A stretch of DNA of 64,000 bases from Allacma fusca. Lineage: Eukaryota; Arthropoda; Collembola; Symphypleona; Sminthuridae. The stretch is taken from positions 7,316,001 to 7,380,000 of the forward strand of contig OX359246.1 in assembly GCA_947179485.1 (NCBI GenBank), read 5' to 3'. Of this stretch, positions 22,229 to 34,775 are shown piece after piece (positions within the stretch are counted from its first letter, which is position 1; the number at the start of each line of letters is the position of its first letter). Below the pieces are notes generated by a model, which had not been told where the DNA came from, searched no databases, and saw nothing but the letters and a program-made list of their open reading frames with translations. A program made the position numbers and the translations under genes.

Positions 22229-24840
22229 TTAATAACAGAGCACCAGACTAATACAAGAATCAAAAACAAGTTTAAAGTAAGTCATGGTAGTGCCCCTTCC
22301 GAATTCATAAAAGTTGCCAGCTTGAAGTGCAATATCATTGCAAGACAGGATCATCTGTCTCAACTCCTTTGAAGAGTTCCCCTGGCTCCAAGAGATTCTA
22401 ACCGATAGTGAACTCGTTTTTACCAAACTCCCCTCATAATGGGCCACAAATGCAAACGACCCAGCCACGACCACAAGCAAAGGATATATCAAATTGGCGG
22501 GGAGGCCTATAACGCCCATGAGCTTGATACAAATAAATCCAGAAACGACTAACAGGGAGAAACTTAGGACGATTAAGCAAGCGACAATTTCCTGAGTTGA
22601 TGATAGAGATTCATTCCGGGCTATTTGAAACCACCGGTAGACTTGAAACTGCTTTCTAGTTTTCCATGGTGATGTTGATACAGAATTGGATTCACTGAAA
22701 AGATTTTTAAAGCAATTTAGCAGCACAACTAGCAGATTGTGTGGTAGGTGCCTGAAAACAGTTTTCTCCCCGTATCTTTACTATCACACATGTAAATAAA
22801 TTACGAGGTCCTTTACGTCCGCCCGTCACACCTTTTTTACGTCATTATTTGCACGACAGGGACTTTTACGGTAAATATTTATGATTTCTATGATTTTATT
22901 GTTTCTACGTTCAATTTCAGGTCTCTACGTTTATTAACTACTGAAAATGATCTAAGGGCTGCATTTTGCTATATATTAGAATTGTTTTATGTCTTTCGCA
23001 ACTTTGGCTTATGGGTACGATCAGGTGAGCCTAAGAGACCTTTTGTATTACTCAAATGTAATAGACCGATCAATATGAAATGAGAGCGAACACTTACAAT
23101 GCATTCATGCATAGGGGTAGGATCGAGCTTCTACAATTAGCTAAATGTAAATACGCTTTAATGAGGAAGGAATTTCGTTTTGGACGTTTCAAATACTGAT
23201 AGAGGGATCTATTTAGTACGGGTAAAGGCGAACTTTTTTTTCGTATTGGATATTTGTGTTATAAATAAGGGTTATTTATACGAAATATATTGGAACTTTT
23301 TTGCACAGCTAAGTCGATAATTGTATAACGAATGAGGGGCTAATTGGGCTAATTTATTATTAAGAATCAAGGAAACTCAAGGGTAATGTTAGTGATGGGT
23401 TTAAGACACGGTACGATATGAACATATTTTCAGTCTTTCATTTGAAATATACCAGCGGTAACCACCCGTTTTATGAATGGCTGTAATAGTAAGCCACAAT
23501 AATCGAAAGCTTGATTTACAATTCTGTGCTAGAAGTTGGATCACATGTACTAACTTGGTGTCGAACTGACAGTGTTTGAATTCAAAAATACTACTCATTC
23601 AGACAGTGATCCAACTTAGTTTCAACTGCAACTGAACACCACATGTCACAAATTTAAAGAAACATAATATTATCCCTACGTTGAATAGTTTAGACACAGG
23701 AATCATCTACGAGAAAAGCAAGATTTGGCCTATAGACATCATAATAATATAAAAATGGCAAAACGCTAAAAGACCAATAATAATATGTTTCTGCCAAAAT
23801 GAACAACATGCCGAAAATGTCTGCCGAAAAGTCACAAAATGCCAAGCATTTTCAGGTGGGCAGGCATAAACACTGTATGCATATAAAATTTTATTCAAGC
23901 CATCGCGGTCACCTTAATTGAAATTTAAAATACATGGTCACCTCTTCACCTTGCTCAAAGTCAGTGACACCTCTCCTGAATCGATCGTTATTTGTTACAA
24001 AATGTAGGGAACTAATATTTTTTACCGTTGTTCCTACCATGGGTTGTAAGGGAAGACAAATGTTCTGAGGCACCCAGCACATGTTACCAAATAATAAATG
24101 AGGTCTTACAGATATTCAAGACATTGCAACTTCACCAACTCCAAATAGCCCAGGATCCAGAGAAGAGCGAACAGGATGGTCGTAATAATATGACATGGAA
24201 CCATAACATCATGAAGCATATGAGGGATCAAAACAAACCACCCGTCCCTATAGGATGAATCCAAGGAAGAGTAAATTGTGATTGGTGCATTTTTGCAGGC
24301 TAAAAACACCACCGCATTACCCCCACCCAGGAGGTACATTCCAAAGGGGAGATACCTCATCAATAAATACATGATGGATATTCCTTTGCCAGATTTCTTC
24401 TCAGACCCTGCATGCTGATTACAGTAAGTTATCGTGTTTATAAATTCTTGAAGTTCATAGCGTCGTATGAAGGTCAATAGCACGAGTATAACTCCTACCC
24501 AGTACAGACCCGTCATTAAGCCCGTGTAAAGATAACCAAACCGAGTGACCGGGATGTCGTAGTGGGTCACGTATACAAATTTGAATAAAGCGTGAACAGC
24601 TTCGGCTAATATTATGACCCAGCTGAGCCAGAATTTGGCCATTGCAATTTTTGAGCGACAAGCCCTAATTTTATTGGTCCCTGGAACGAGCTCCAGTGGA
24701 ATAGTTTGTAGAAAACAAGCATTTTTGGAACAACGTTGAAGAACTTTCCCGATTCCCTCGGATATTGGCATTGGGAGCTCATTCGGGTCGTTTATTTGGT
24801 GGAACACCGTCGGAGGGTCTGAGTTAAGGTTTGACTTCAT
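22229..24840 (-). CDS. Chemoreceptor-like seven-transmembrane protein, copy 2
   Basis: Two exons: 24110-24840 and 22229-22694, with a 1415-bp intron bearing a GTAAGA donor and a CTTTTCAG acceptor, phase 2. This gives 398 codons, the same as copies 1 and 3. The protein keeps the ISEGIGKVLQ front, the YELQEFINTITYCNQHAGS loop and the GRGTTMTYFKLVF tail. Most differences from copy 1 lie in or near membrane segments (FKFVYVTHYDIPVTRF, VILVLLTFIRR, GNAVVFLACK). About 13 extra bases just before the acceptor fall in the intron and do not disturb the frame. The function is inferred as sensory ligand-gated receptor; no ligand can be predicted. Confidence 0.65.
22695..24109 (-). other. Long intron of receptor copy 2
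   Basis: It is collinear by eye with the intron of copy 3 (53440-54898): shared CATTCAGACAGTGATCCAAC, ATATACCAGCGGTA and GGCCTATAGACATCATAATA phrases. It contains worn GCATTTT words (23760-23880) from the 16405 family. No nested gene was seen. Confidence 0.7.
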
Positions 24841-26000
24841 TTTATTATCTTTAACTTATTTATTCAAAAGTTTGAACTTCATAAAAATTCGAATGCTCCC
24901 TAAAAAACTTATCGAGAACTTTTAACGACACCATCACTACTACACGCACCTCAACAAAAGCTTGGAAACTTGAAGTAAACTTACATTAACGCAGGGCTAC
25001 ACGGAAATTCTTGATAATTAATTGCTTTAATAATTATGAATAAATTTAATGAAATATGGGCGTAATATGATTGTAATTCATTATAATTGAAATCGTTTTG
25101 GATAAATTGTCCTGCAGTTGTAGAATAATGCATCATGTATTCGAGATAATAAAATATTGCAGACACTCCACCCGAAAACTTACACATATTAGTTAATTAT
25201 TAGTAATGCCTCCATTTGGCTCCTGGTATGTAATATAATGACAGTGCACGTATACGTATGCATTTTCATACGGTCAATGTAGCGTCATAACGCAGTATCC
25301 GAATTACTGTCGGTGTTGTCGCCCTCAGGAAGTTACAAGGGCGACAGTGCGCTGAGCAGATAAAATCGTAAATATAACGGGTACATTATGCATACATGTG
25401 TGCAAGTAGAAAATGTGTAGCCTTTCTACAGTACTTGTGCAGACAGGGAATAATAATTATTATTATAGCCATCCAAGTGCTTTAAATAAACATGAAGGGT
25501 AAGTAAAAGATCTAATGAGGCCAAGGCAGGTTCGAGTAATCGTACATAATCGTGCATATTTAGATAGGATTGTTGTGTTACTATATGGCACAGTGCGTTT
25601 ATTATATATGTAATTTAAAAGTACTATGAAATTGAACTTATGCACATTTTACTCATTTTTAGTAATTAAGTCTGTTCAAATGCAATAATTACAAATGAGA
25701 GGAATTCGCTATTATTTTCCGTCATAAAATCCTGTTCACGTGAAAGGTAAGATTGTTGTCTAATATTCGCATTCAAATTGCAACCCTGCTCACTTTGCAA
25801 ATTCCCGAAGTAGGAATATACACATAAGTCATCAAAAGTGATATACATATAAGTACAAATAAGATTATTAAGGATTTGGCCATTACATCGATCTAAATAA
25901 AACCTAAAAATAATAATAATAAGTTAAGTATGTACCTGTGGAGCAACTTCGATTAACTTTAATTAAAATAACAGCGTTCCAGTCATCTTCTGTCATACAA
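24841..26000. repeat. Receptor upstream block U2
   Basis: It follows U3 (55630-58570) in order: GACATTAACGC-GGGCTACACGG, AGTTAATTATTA-TAATG-CTCCATTTGG, AGTAAAAG-TCTAAT-AGGCC, CATTGCATCGATCTAAAT. It lacks the 56402-58188 insertion and so provides the empty site (TTTATTATATATGTAATTT near 25598). No gene. Confidence 0.7.
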
Positions 26001-26356
26001 ACAATCCGTAAAATACCATTTTTCAGAAACAACTATTGTAATAATTACTAATATTGGTCAGAAATAATGGCATAACTGTGCGGACATGTACATGTGCCTG
26101 AATTTTTGAAATCCCGGAATTGTCAACTCCCCAATAAAATGTCAAGTTTATTTCTTCAATTTAGTTCCCCTTTCCAATTATTTTAATATTAATCAAATGA
26201 AGTTCAACTTATAGGGTTGAGTCCAAAATTATTCCTTACTGGGGAAATGACTTAAGTGACTTCTTCACGAATATGTCATATTGTGTTGACTCCAATTTGG
26301 ATTGAGTCAATTTCAATTGTATTTATTGTAGTTTATTAATCAAATTGTAATTTATT

Positions 26357-26736
26357 AGAGCATCATCCCTTGGGATATTTTAAGCCCATGGTCACTCTCG
26401 GCACGTATATTTTTACCCTAACCGGCCCGACCCGAAATTGAAGTTCAAGGGCAAAGCCCGGTCCGGCCCGCCAAGTTTAAGAGCCTGTAGCATTGTTTAA
26501 AGGTAAAATTACAAACGTTTGAAATTCTTTCGATGTAATCTTGTCAAAGTATTTTCTCAATCGATGCTCCTGCGTGCACAACTCATGGCATTTTTCAAGG
26601 GCTTTCACGGTCTTTTCTAAAGACCGTATCTGCGCGTAACCAGTCGAGCGTAAAACGTTTCACCCGTACCCGCCCCAGGCCCGTGCGTGCCGGAATTTCG
26701 GACTTACCCGCACATTTTAAGCGCCCGAGATGCTCT
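26357..26736. mobile_element. Small hAT-like element, GGCCCGACCCG-word family
   Basis: The termini are AGAGCATC and, in reverse complement, AGAGCATC, flanked by AATTTATT and AATTAGTT (8 bp, two differences). The zones inside the ends carry GGCCCGACCCG, CCGGCCCGCC and CCCGTACCCGCCCC words, GC-rich against AT-rich flanks. About 380 bp, with no frame. Remnants of the family are at 20590-20702 and 21585-21676. Confidence 0.6.
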
Positions 26737-27465
26737 AATTAGTTTTCAATAGTTAGTATTAATAATCTGCACTTTGAGAAACTGGCAATAAAATTATTAT
26801 TACTATTGTTGATTAAGATCGCATTCAACAACATGTATTTTTCATTCAATCAAGTTATCCAAATGTACCTGTGTGATTATAGCATGGTATTTGTCATGCA
26901 TCTTAAATCCAAGCAATCTCCACAATGCTTCTGGCGCAAAAAATTACCTTGAATCCAAAAATGGTTTAATTTCATCATGATTTAAATTTTCTTGGCCATT
27001 TACTGTTGAGATAATTTCAATGTTGGCACAATCATAGCCGTTGTATACATACTTAAACAAGTATTCAATACTGTTCACACTTACACAAATTTTGAGATTA
27101 ATGTGACGGTTTCCCAAGCGTTCCTATTTTATTGCATTTGTTTTATATTTTCTTTATATAATTATGGATAAATAGTAACCAGCCAATATTGTTGTAACCA
27201 TAATATTATTCATATTTCTATTTTTCTATCTATCAATTTAACAAAGCATAATATATTTAAATGTTTCATTCAAATTTTCAAAAATTATTCTTACAGCCAG
27301 ATCGATTTATATCCTGTCTGGAAATAGACCGTTGGTCATTAACATGTCCAACTGTTAAAGCTAAAATATTCCCAAAAGGTCAATTTGTTTAGGGCAATTA
27401 TGGGTAGACAAATAATTTAAAAATGTAAAAATACGCAAATCAACTATTATAAAATACAAACTTTG
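26737..27465. other. AT-rich stretch, nothing defined
   Basis: No gene, repeat or terminal structure that I can support. Confidence 0.4.
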
Positions 27466-27470
27466 TTTTT

Positions 27471-28055
27471 AGGGTGGCGTCAGCCCCCTAGTAAAATAGC
27501 CATGTCCGTACGTCCGTGTGTCCTTCCGCACGATTACGCAAAAACCGCTGGTCCGATTTCAATGAAATTTGGGGTGAACATTACGTGTGTTAAAAGTAAG
27601 GCTACGTTCGTAATTGGTTGAAATCGGCCGGATAGGTTTTGAGAAAAAAGTTCTTGAAATTTTGAACTTCAAGTCAAATGACAGTGATATCCAAAACTAC
27701 TGAATGTATTTCAATAAACGTTTTTGTGAATATTACTTGTTTAAATAGTAATAGTTGCTGATTATGTTGTTGGAATCGGCCTTATAGTTTTTTCGAAAAA
27801 CATTCTTGAAATTTTGAACGTCAAGTCAAATGACAGCTATCTCTAAAACTACTGAATCGATTTCAACGAAATTTTTTGTTAATGTTGCTTATGTAAATCG
27901 GAATAGTTATTCCTGATGTGGTTGAAATCGGCCAGATAGTGTTTTTGAAAAAAAAATTGAAATTTTAAAAAAGCTCAAAATTCATTTTCCTTTGACGGCG
28001 GTGGCTGACGCCACCCTACCCGAAGCCTCAAATTATCGCGTAGCGATAATTTTTA
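27471..28055. mobile_element. AGGGTGGCGTCAGCC-family element with internal tandem units
   Basis: The left end AGGGTGGCGTCAGCCCCCTA and the right end GGCTGACGCCACCCT are inverted. The right end continues through CGAAGCCTCAAATTATCGCG to a small hairpin (TTATCGCGTAGCGATAA). The interior has about three diverged units of 120-130 bp, each with GAAATCGG-CGGATAG, GAACTTCAAGTCAAATGACAG and AAAACTACTGAAT. There is no coding capacity. The superfamily is unknown; the unequal ends and tandem units leave room for a Helitron-like origin. Confidence 0.7.
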
Positions 28056-30634
28056 CTTATTAACTTAGATAAGCAACTTCACAAAACATTCGTACTCCAT
28101 ATCGATGAGCTCGTATTGTAAAACACTTAAATGCACATAAAACACTTGCACTGCATTGAGGCTTCTTCTGGAGTTAGACACATTACAGATGTTATTTTCG
28201 CAGGGCAATGCTTCCGTCACCAGTGCAACGTGTAACGTGAGTTCTTACTTTGGGTGGAGCGTCCTGATGAACTTCCTAAAAATTAAAAGATTATTCATTA
28301 CTGAAGTACGCCATACACACTCCGAACGAAATCCAACCTGTCCTACTCTCTTAGAGCATACAACTTATGTCCGTTAATTGGAATATTTCATCAATCGTGT
28401 CTAAAGCAGAGCTAACAGTGATACTGGAGCTCCACAACTTCGGGCTGTCCCTATCGAAAATACGTGCGTCTATTCTAAAACACCACAATTAATTTAATTC
28501 ATCAATTATTCATATATAAATAAATCCATATCATACTTTACTTACATCTTTCCCCATGACTGCAACGCAAAAAGCCATTACTCCTTCGCATCAGCAATAA
28601 TAATTATTATTTTATTATTTATTTAAATTAATTATTAAAAATAGTAAATTGTACACCTTGTCCGAATTATTAATTCTATCCAAAGCACTCCAATAACTAA
28701 TAAATCACATTTTCCAACTAATCCTAGGTAAACTTTGAATAACATCAAACCATAAAATCATATTTAGATACGTATGTCGCTTTTAGTTGATGTTTTTAAC
28801 GTCTTAAACTAAAATATACACATTTAATTGCTATTGTTTACCTCTGAGTTTCTACAATTTTGGACTTGTATTAATCAAAGAATTCTTGGTAATGGGAGAT
28901 CCCACATGTTCTGTAACTGCTGCCTTGATTCGTAGTCACGACTTGCTACATCTGGATCCTCGACTACTTTATTTATCTTCGTGAAATTAGCTGACCGGCG
29001 TCACCTTTGGCACAATATCAGCAGATGCAGATATGGTTTTTGGTGGACATGAAACCATCCAACAGTCATTAATTCTTATGGTTGCGACCTGTAATAATAA
29101 ATAAGAAAAACGCTAATAAAACTCACGCTCACATTAAAACTAAAAGTTGCTCTTGTTTATTTAACATGGAGCCATGTACAACGCTTCATATTATCAGCAC
29201 CTTATAATAATTAAGTATTAACGCCAGAACCTTCTCTGAACTCTGAGCTTTTACACTGGTGGACGTATTTAACGAAATAAGATTTGTTGACAGGGAGGTC
29301 CCACAGCTTAGCGAAAGCCGTGTGCTTCAAAGGGCAATACTTGAAAATTGTGAGAGTACAGAAACGTAAGGTCTATATGCTTTAGATCTCGTATCTAGGC
29401 CCGTTGAGAAGGCTTAGTGTTAATAGACCGCTTTGCCGGGAAAAGTAATCTCATATAAGACGCACTATTATATGTAATTCTAAAAATCGTTTCATATAGC
29501 TAGTTGACATTAAATCATCAAAACTTTAAGGTACAACGCTCCAGTCAACCAAGATTATCACAAACTCAATATTTATTCCCTGAATTTTATTAATAATCAT
29601 TACAAAACTGCCTCTTAGAGGTAACCCTTCCTTGAACCATCAAATTAAATTTCTAGCCGATTGTTTTCCATTTCATCTCCATCTGAAATTTCTCCAGTAT
29701 CTCCTGCAAAAGCGGCTACTCAACTCATCCAGAACCGCCCTGCATCACTCCAGAGCCACCTCCCGCACTTTCAGCAACTTCGGATCCAACGTAGAGTGTT
29801 TTGAATCGCACCGCGTGGTTCCCATACTGGTTATCCAGTTAAAATTTCTGCCTTACAAAATCCCTCATTAGTTAATTTCTAACTTGTTCCAGTCCCTTCC
29901 CAAAATGGTCCGGAAATGACATAATCGCCAAAAATGATCTCCGTCTACAATAACTAATTATATAATAATTAATAAACGAACACAATAATTGCATTATTAT
30001 TCTTATTCTTACTATTATAATATTTACATTACGGTTATTGCCTTCAATAAGTCCTATCTTGCCGATACGGCGTGCGAACCACAACTCTGGAGCTGGAAGA
30101 TTCTGTTTTGCAGTTTTTTATACTCTTTACATTTCCGGAAATTCCTTCGCAACTTTGTCCCACAAAAAATGAAACCTGACAGCTTTATCCCTGATAACCG
30201 ATAAATTAAATGGCTGTTTTGAACCGGGTATGCGTGCTGTGACATCCTTACTAACAACACACTTATATACAGCAACTATGTACACAATTAAATGCAAACA
30301 AAAAATAAAAATCGCTTACCTGAATAGATTATACACTAGAGGTAAACTTAATGTGATTTTTGGTGAGGACTGAGAACAACAACGACTGTGGCAATGGCTT
30401 GTTGCGTGGAGGACAAAAACAGTATATTTGAATTTTAATATTTCCGGAAATATATTTGTATTTTTTATTTTAATAATAAAATGTATTATCTACATCTTTG
30501 ATTATTAGATGCAACAGTGTGTTCACTGCAATTGTAACAATTTCCCCTTCTTACGGTCATGGTTCACATACACAAATGTGCTACAAGAGAAAGGACTGAT
30601 GTTTATCCAGGTCGTTCTTTGATTTAAAGGAAGC
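28056..30634. other. Possible single-copy host DNA, no gene supported
   Basis: This is less repetitive than its surroundings. Short frames at 28156-28377, 29632-29871 and 30054-30275 show no recognisable domain or matching splice structure. I do not call a gene, but transcript data would be worth checking here. Confidence 0.35.
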
Positions 30635-31514
30635 CAAAGTTGCTAGCCTATCCTACATGTAGGCCTACATGTAGGCCTATTTATAGGGTGCGAGCTATTT
30701 GCAGAAAAAATTATAGGCAAAATAGGGTGCACTGGTTTTCGCAGAAAAAATGCCTATAAAATAGGAATGCACGCCTGCATATACGCGGTCATATAGGCAT
30801 ATATGTAGGCAGCACGAAAACGCGCTTGTATGAAGGCAAATATGTAGGATGTACATAAATTAAAAAACTATTTTCTCATTATGGAATAAGTTATCTCAAT
30901 GCTAACCAAAACGATTTTTGAACGTTGGCTACGTTGGAATATCGGGCTACTATAGGGACATGTGAGATTTCCCATTCAAAATAATATCCATACATAACTA
31001 AGTACATATTCATATATTGTATGTGATTGCTCGATGCTTATATACTTACTGTTACTATACGACCAGTCAATAGGAGTTTTCACATAATGCATGAGTAACA
31101 TTAATTTTGAAGAAGTACTCACAATCAATTTGTTTAAAAATATGATACATAAGAAAGTAACAAACAATTGTGATTGTTTGCTGAATAATTGTTACATATG
31201 AGGGATAGCCTAATTGTTTTTTAAACTAATGCTATATGTCCATAATAAATTTGATAAAATAAAGACAGCAAAATGTAATTTAATTATGAATTTTAATCAA
31301 AATATAATTTAATTCTACAGTATAGGGTCCCATGTAGGAAGGGGCTAACACTTTCCGTTACCCTATATAGGCAGAAATGTAGGCAGCGGCAAATGCCTAC
31401 TTGTAGGCAAGGATATAGGCCTAGCAATTGCTCAAATAGGCAAGAAGGAAGGCCCCTCCTAAACTGAATGTATAGGTAGGATGTAGGATAGGCAAATTCA
31501 GTTTAGCATCTTTG
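30635..31514. mobile_element. hAT-like element, TAGGCCTACATGTA-word family
   Basis: The left end CAAAGTTGCTAGCCTATCC and the reverse complement of the right end (CAAAGATGCTAAACTG, then TTGCCTATCC) form imperfect terminal repeats. The 8-bp duplication AAGGAAGC is exact (30627-30634 and 31515-31522). Both end zones are filled with TAGGCCTACATGTAGGC-type palindromic words. The interior is AT-rich and non-coding. Confidence 0.85.
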
Positions 31515-31666
31515 AAGGAAGCTACTAATTGTTGTCATTATTTACTGGAATTTATAATGAAGGATTTCAGGTAGGTTTATTCGTATTATACAATGAGATA
31601 GTTTTGGTTTCAAATATGAACATTTTATGTAATGACAATTAAGCTAACATTCTACAACTTACGGAC

Positions 31667-31950
31667 CAGAGCTGCGCTCAAGTTAAAGTACACCATGAGT
31701 ATTTCAAGTAATGGTAAAGTTTGGGTCATGGTCAAGTAAAATATAATGGATACTTGAACATTCAAGGCACGGTCAAGTTATTTATATACTTGACCTTGAG
31801 ATTTGAAATCAAGTGAAACGGTCACGGTCAAGACAAAAAGTTCTACTTGAGAGTCAAGTCATGTTCATGGTCAAGTGAAAATGTATAAATACTTGACCAT
31901 GAACCATGAGTATTTCAAGAACTTAGTCAAGTAACGAAACGTTACGCATA
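31667..31950. mobile_element. Partial copy of the CAAGTTCGGG-word hAT-like family
   Basis: It starts CAGAGCTGCGCTCAAGTT, identical in its first 18 bases to the complete element at 41035-42278. The following 250 bases carry TGGTCAAG and TACTTGACC words. No matching right terminus was found, so the copy is truncated. Confidence 0.6.
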
Positions 31951-32509
31951 CTGTATCTAAGTTGTGGTGCCGTATATTTCAATAGGCTTTCTTTCAAAAT
32001 GTCCATTGTCGTTACTCCGAGACTCTGTACCCGTGCATGTTCGTCTAAACCAAAGTTGGGCAAATGAAGCGCGTAAGCCTATAGCTTGCTTATTTTCTTT
32101 GAAAAAGTACCGCCATCCTATATATATCAATACGCTGTTTCCATTGATAGGCACCCTCACGAGGTATGAGTTCTTCCCTCGCCCTCATCCCCCGCCCTCA
32201 ATTTTTGAGGGATGAGGGCGAGTTCCCATCATAAAAGAAGGCCCTCAGCAAATGAGTGCGAGGCATAGCAAAATGTACGTACTAAAACGAGGGCGAGGGT
32301 GAGTACTAAAAGCTAGCCCTCACGAAGTTCGAACAGCAGTATTAAATCCCGCGAGATAATTCTCACATTTCCTCTTTGCTGTACCTTTTTCCATAAACGA
32401 GTCTGTAGAATTAGTTCAAGATCTTAAGAATTAGCTAAAGTTCAGAAGAATTAGCTGAATGTTTGATCGTCTTAACTGGGTGATACTGAACTAAGGGACT
32501 GGACTGAAT

Positions 32510-33270
32510 CACAGATGGGCACCCTCACGAGGGATGAGGCATTGATGGCCCTCTGCCTCATCCCTCCTAAAATAGAGGCATGATGGAGATTACAAACTTA
32601 ACATGAATGCACTCATTAAAATGAGGCTGAGGGGCAAAAGCAGACATGTCTGTAAATGAGGACGATGGGGAGTGCTATTGATGCCCTCATTTGGAAAAAA
32701 TCGGAACAATTGAATACAAAAATATTCCAACATTATAACGCCATCACGCCACTCAAATCTACACAAATTATGTCCTATATTGTCAAAAGTCATACCCAAA
32801 GTGCAAAAAATTAACGGATCAGCATGGTGACCCATTTCTTGAGATCCCAAATCTACCCCATTTCCTTCTTTCTACATTTGTATAAGTAAGTCAAAATTTT
32901 ACACTAAACCAAAATTAGTGGCGTAAATCAACCTGGTTGTCTACAAGAAACCTTGATAATTTTTTTTTGGAATTCACTTTTAATTTTTTCACCAACTAAT
33001 ATTGTTTTGTGTTATATTTATTTTAAATACTTAATATGGAAACCCGTTACAAATCAATTATTTTAATGACATTAAATAAGAACAATTCACGTTGGGAGTG
33101 GCACTCACGTTAACGAGGGAGAGGGCTGTGTTTTATAAATTGGTGCTTACGAGAGAGAGTGTGAGGGCCATCTGGTAGATGTCGCGCGAGGGTTTGTGAG
33201 GGAGGGCATGACCGCATATTTTGACTGCCTCGTGAGGGGAGGGCGAGGGTTGACTTAATGCCCATGTATG
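32510..33270. mobile_element. hAT-like element, CCTCACGAGG-word family (nested copy)
   Basis: The termini are CACAGATGGGCA and, in reverse complement, CATACATGGGCA, 10 of 12 matching. The 8-bp duplication GACTGAAT is exact (32502-32509 and 33271-33278). It carries the same subterminal words as its host copy. Confidence 0.85.
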
Positions 33271-33278
33271 GACTGAAT

Positions 33279-33470
33279 GGGATAACTATTTGAGGCAACG
33301 AAACCAAATGGAATACATTTTTCAAGGGACAAATAATTGACTGGGTAACCTTTTGACGAGACGGGACAAATAATTGACTGGGTAACCTTTTGACGAGACG
33401 GGACAAATATTTGACAACGGTTTGACGAGGCGGGACAAATAGTTCACTGCACAACTTTTCCGCGGATCAG
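33279..33470. repeat. Short tandem repeat with GACGAGACGGGACAAATA units
   Basis: About four diverged units of roughly 45-50 bp (ATTGACTGGGTAACCTTTTG, then ACGAGACGGGACAAATA) lie inside the outer CCTCACGAGG element, just right of its nested copy. Confidence 0.6.
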
Positions 33471-33929
33471 GACAAGATTTCACTTGAGAGGACTTTTCGC
33501 ACTTCTCACGCCATTGGTGGGTAATTAGTTATACATAGCTCTCACCTCACGAGGTTAGCAGTTAAGTCTATTGCACTCGCCATGGCCTAAACCTTCAAGA
33601 TAAGCGACGCTTCTACTCGCCCTCAGACTCGAGGGGCGAGAGTGAGTGCTTGTTGTTAAGAGTAGACCGTCACGGGTACGTGATAGCAAGATTGCATTGC
33701 ACTGTCAGTTAGGTCGTACTTATGGACTCATGAGGCCGAGGGAGAGTCCTTATGATTTAGATTAGGCCCTCACGAGTCTGAGTGCGAGTTCCAGCGCGAA
33801 GTATCGTGAGGGTTACGGGTGAGAGCCGTGCGACAAGATTTTTTTACATACCTCGTGAGGTGCGGGCGAGGGATTCAAAAATGCCCATCTATGGCTGTTT
33901 CAACGAAAAGAAGAGCCTTTATACCAAGG

Positions 33930-34545
33930 GTCGAGTACTCTAACCGCCTGCCTATTAGCCTATATCTGTCCTAGTGTAGTTTCCTTGCCTGCCTATATTT
34001 TTGTTGTATATCTTCTGACAGCGCTTTGCAAGCCTATATAGGCGATATAATTGTGAGTTTTAGATAATGCAAGCTTTTGCAATGATCACATGCAATTTAA
34101 ATATCAATGTAGGGGTTGGATTAATTCTGTAGTAAACTACATAGTATCCAGTGGGCATAAATATGGGACGATTATGCATGTACTGTGGTTGTACATGTGC
34201 ATATACTCTGGCAATTACTGGTATTAAGTAATTCCCGCCTCATTGTCAGTCCGTTTCTGCAAACGTTTCCCCAAATATCTTGTAATCCTGTCCTAACCAA
34301 TTCGTACTTTGAGAATGTTCACCACTAACGCCTAGCCTTTACTTGAACGAACTTGTAGCCTGCCTGAATAGCCCAGTCCCTTGTTCGGAAATATGTGAAT
34401 AGCCTAGATTTTCCCTAAGCCTATATTGCAGTGGTGATTTCCCAGCCTAGAACCTCGCCTAGCTTTATATCCCAACTTGCAGCATCCTTGAGCCTTAGCT
34501 TATTATAGGTCCTAGAATCTAAGCAGGCGCCTATGTTTGGTCTAA
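33930..34545. repeat. Worn copy of the TAGGCCTATA-word family
   Basis: AGCCTATATC, CCTGCCTATAT and AGCCTATATAGG words cluster at both sides. CCAAGGGTCGAG at the left and CCAAACATAGG (reverse complement) at the right may be the remnants of the termini, but no target duplication is visible. Confidence 0.45.
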
Positions 34546-34775
34546 ACTACATATTTTTGCGTTACGATTCAATATCTCCAGATCCGGTTGGGAAGCCACA
34601 GCTGCAATAGTGAACTAAAGAATATGATTATAAAAACTTTGGAGCAGCTTTTATGAAAGCAACAGTATTCAATTGTTGTATGAAATAAACGCATTGTTAA
34701 TGAATCAAGTTACTTAAATCCAAGTACTCTTTTCATTCTAAATAATTTAACATTTGTACAACGTTAAACACTACT

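Larger units (their letters stand above)
32142..33893. mobile_element. hAT-like element, CCTCACGAGG-word family (outer copy)
   Basis: The left terminus is CATTGATAGGCACCCTC. The right terminus, reverse complement, is CATAGATGGGCA. The 8-bp duplication GCTGTTTC is exact (32134-32141 and 33894-33901). Both end zones show CCTCACGAGG, GAGGGCGAGG and GCCCTCA words. A second copy of the same family (32510-33270) is inserted within it. No coding potential. Confidence 0.8.

Noticed and set aside
22695-22751. Apparent frameshift in receptor copy 2 (13 extra bases)
   Set aside because: It assumed the first TTTTCAG as acceptor. Using the downstream CTTTTCAG, all three genes keep the same phase and 398 codons, and the extra bases are intronic.
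27465-27480. TTAGGG beside the AGGGTGGCG ends as telomere-like repeat
   Set aside because: It occurs only once per end, as part of the element terminus; no tandem TTAGG or TTAGGG array exists in the window.
28156-30275. Possible host gene in the less repetitive 28-30 kb stretch
   Set aside because: No frame exceeds about 80 codons, no domain was recognised and splice-consistent exons could not be chained.
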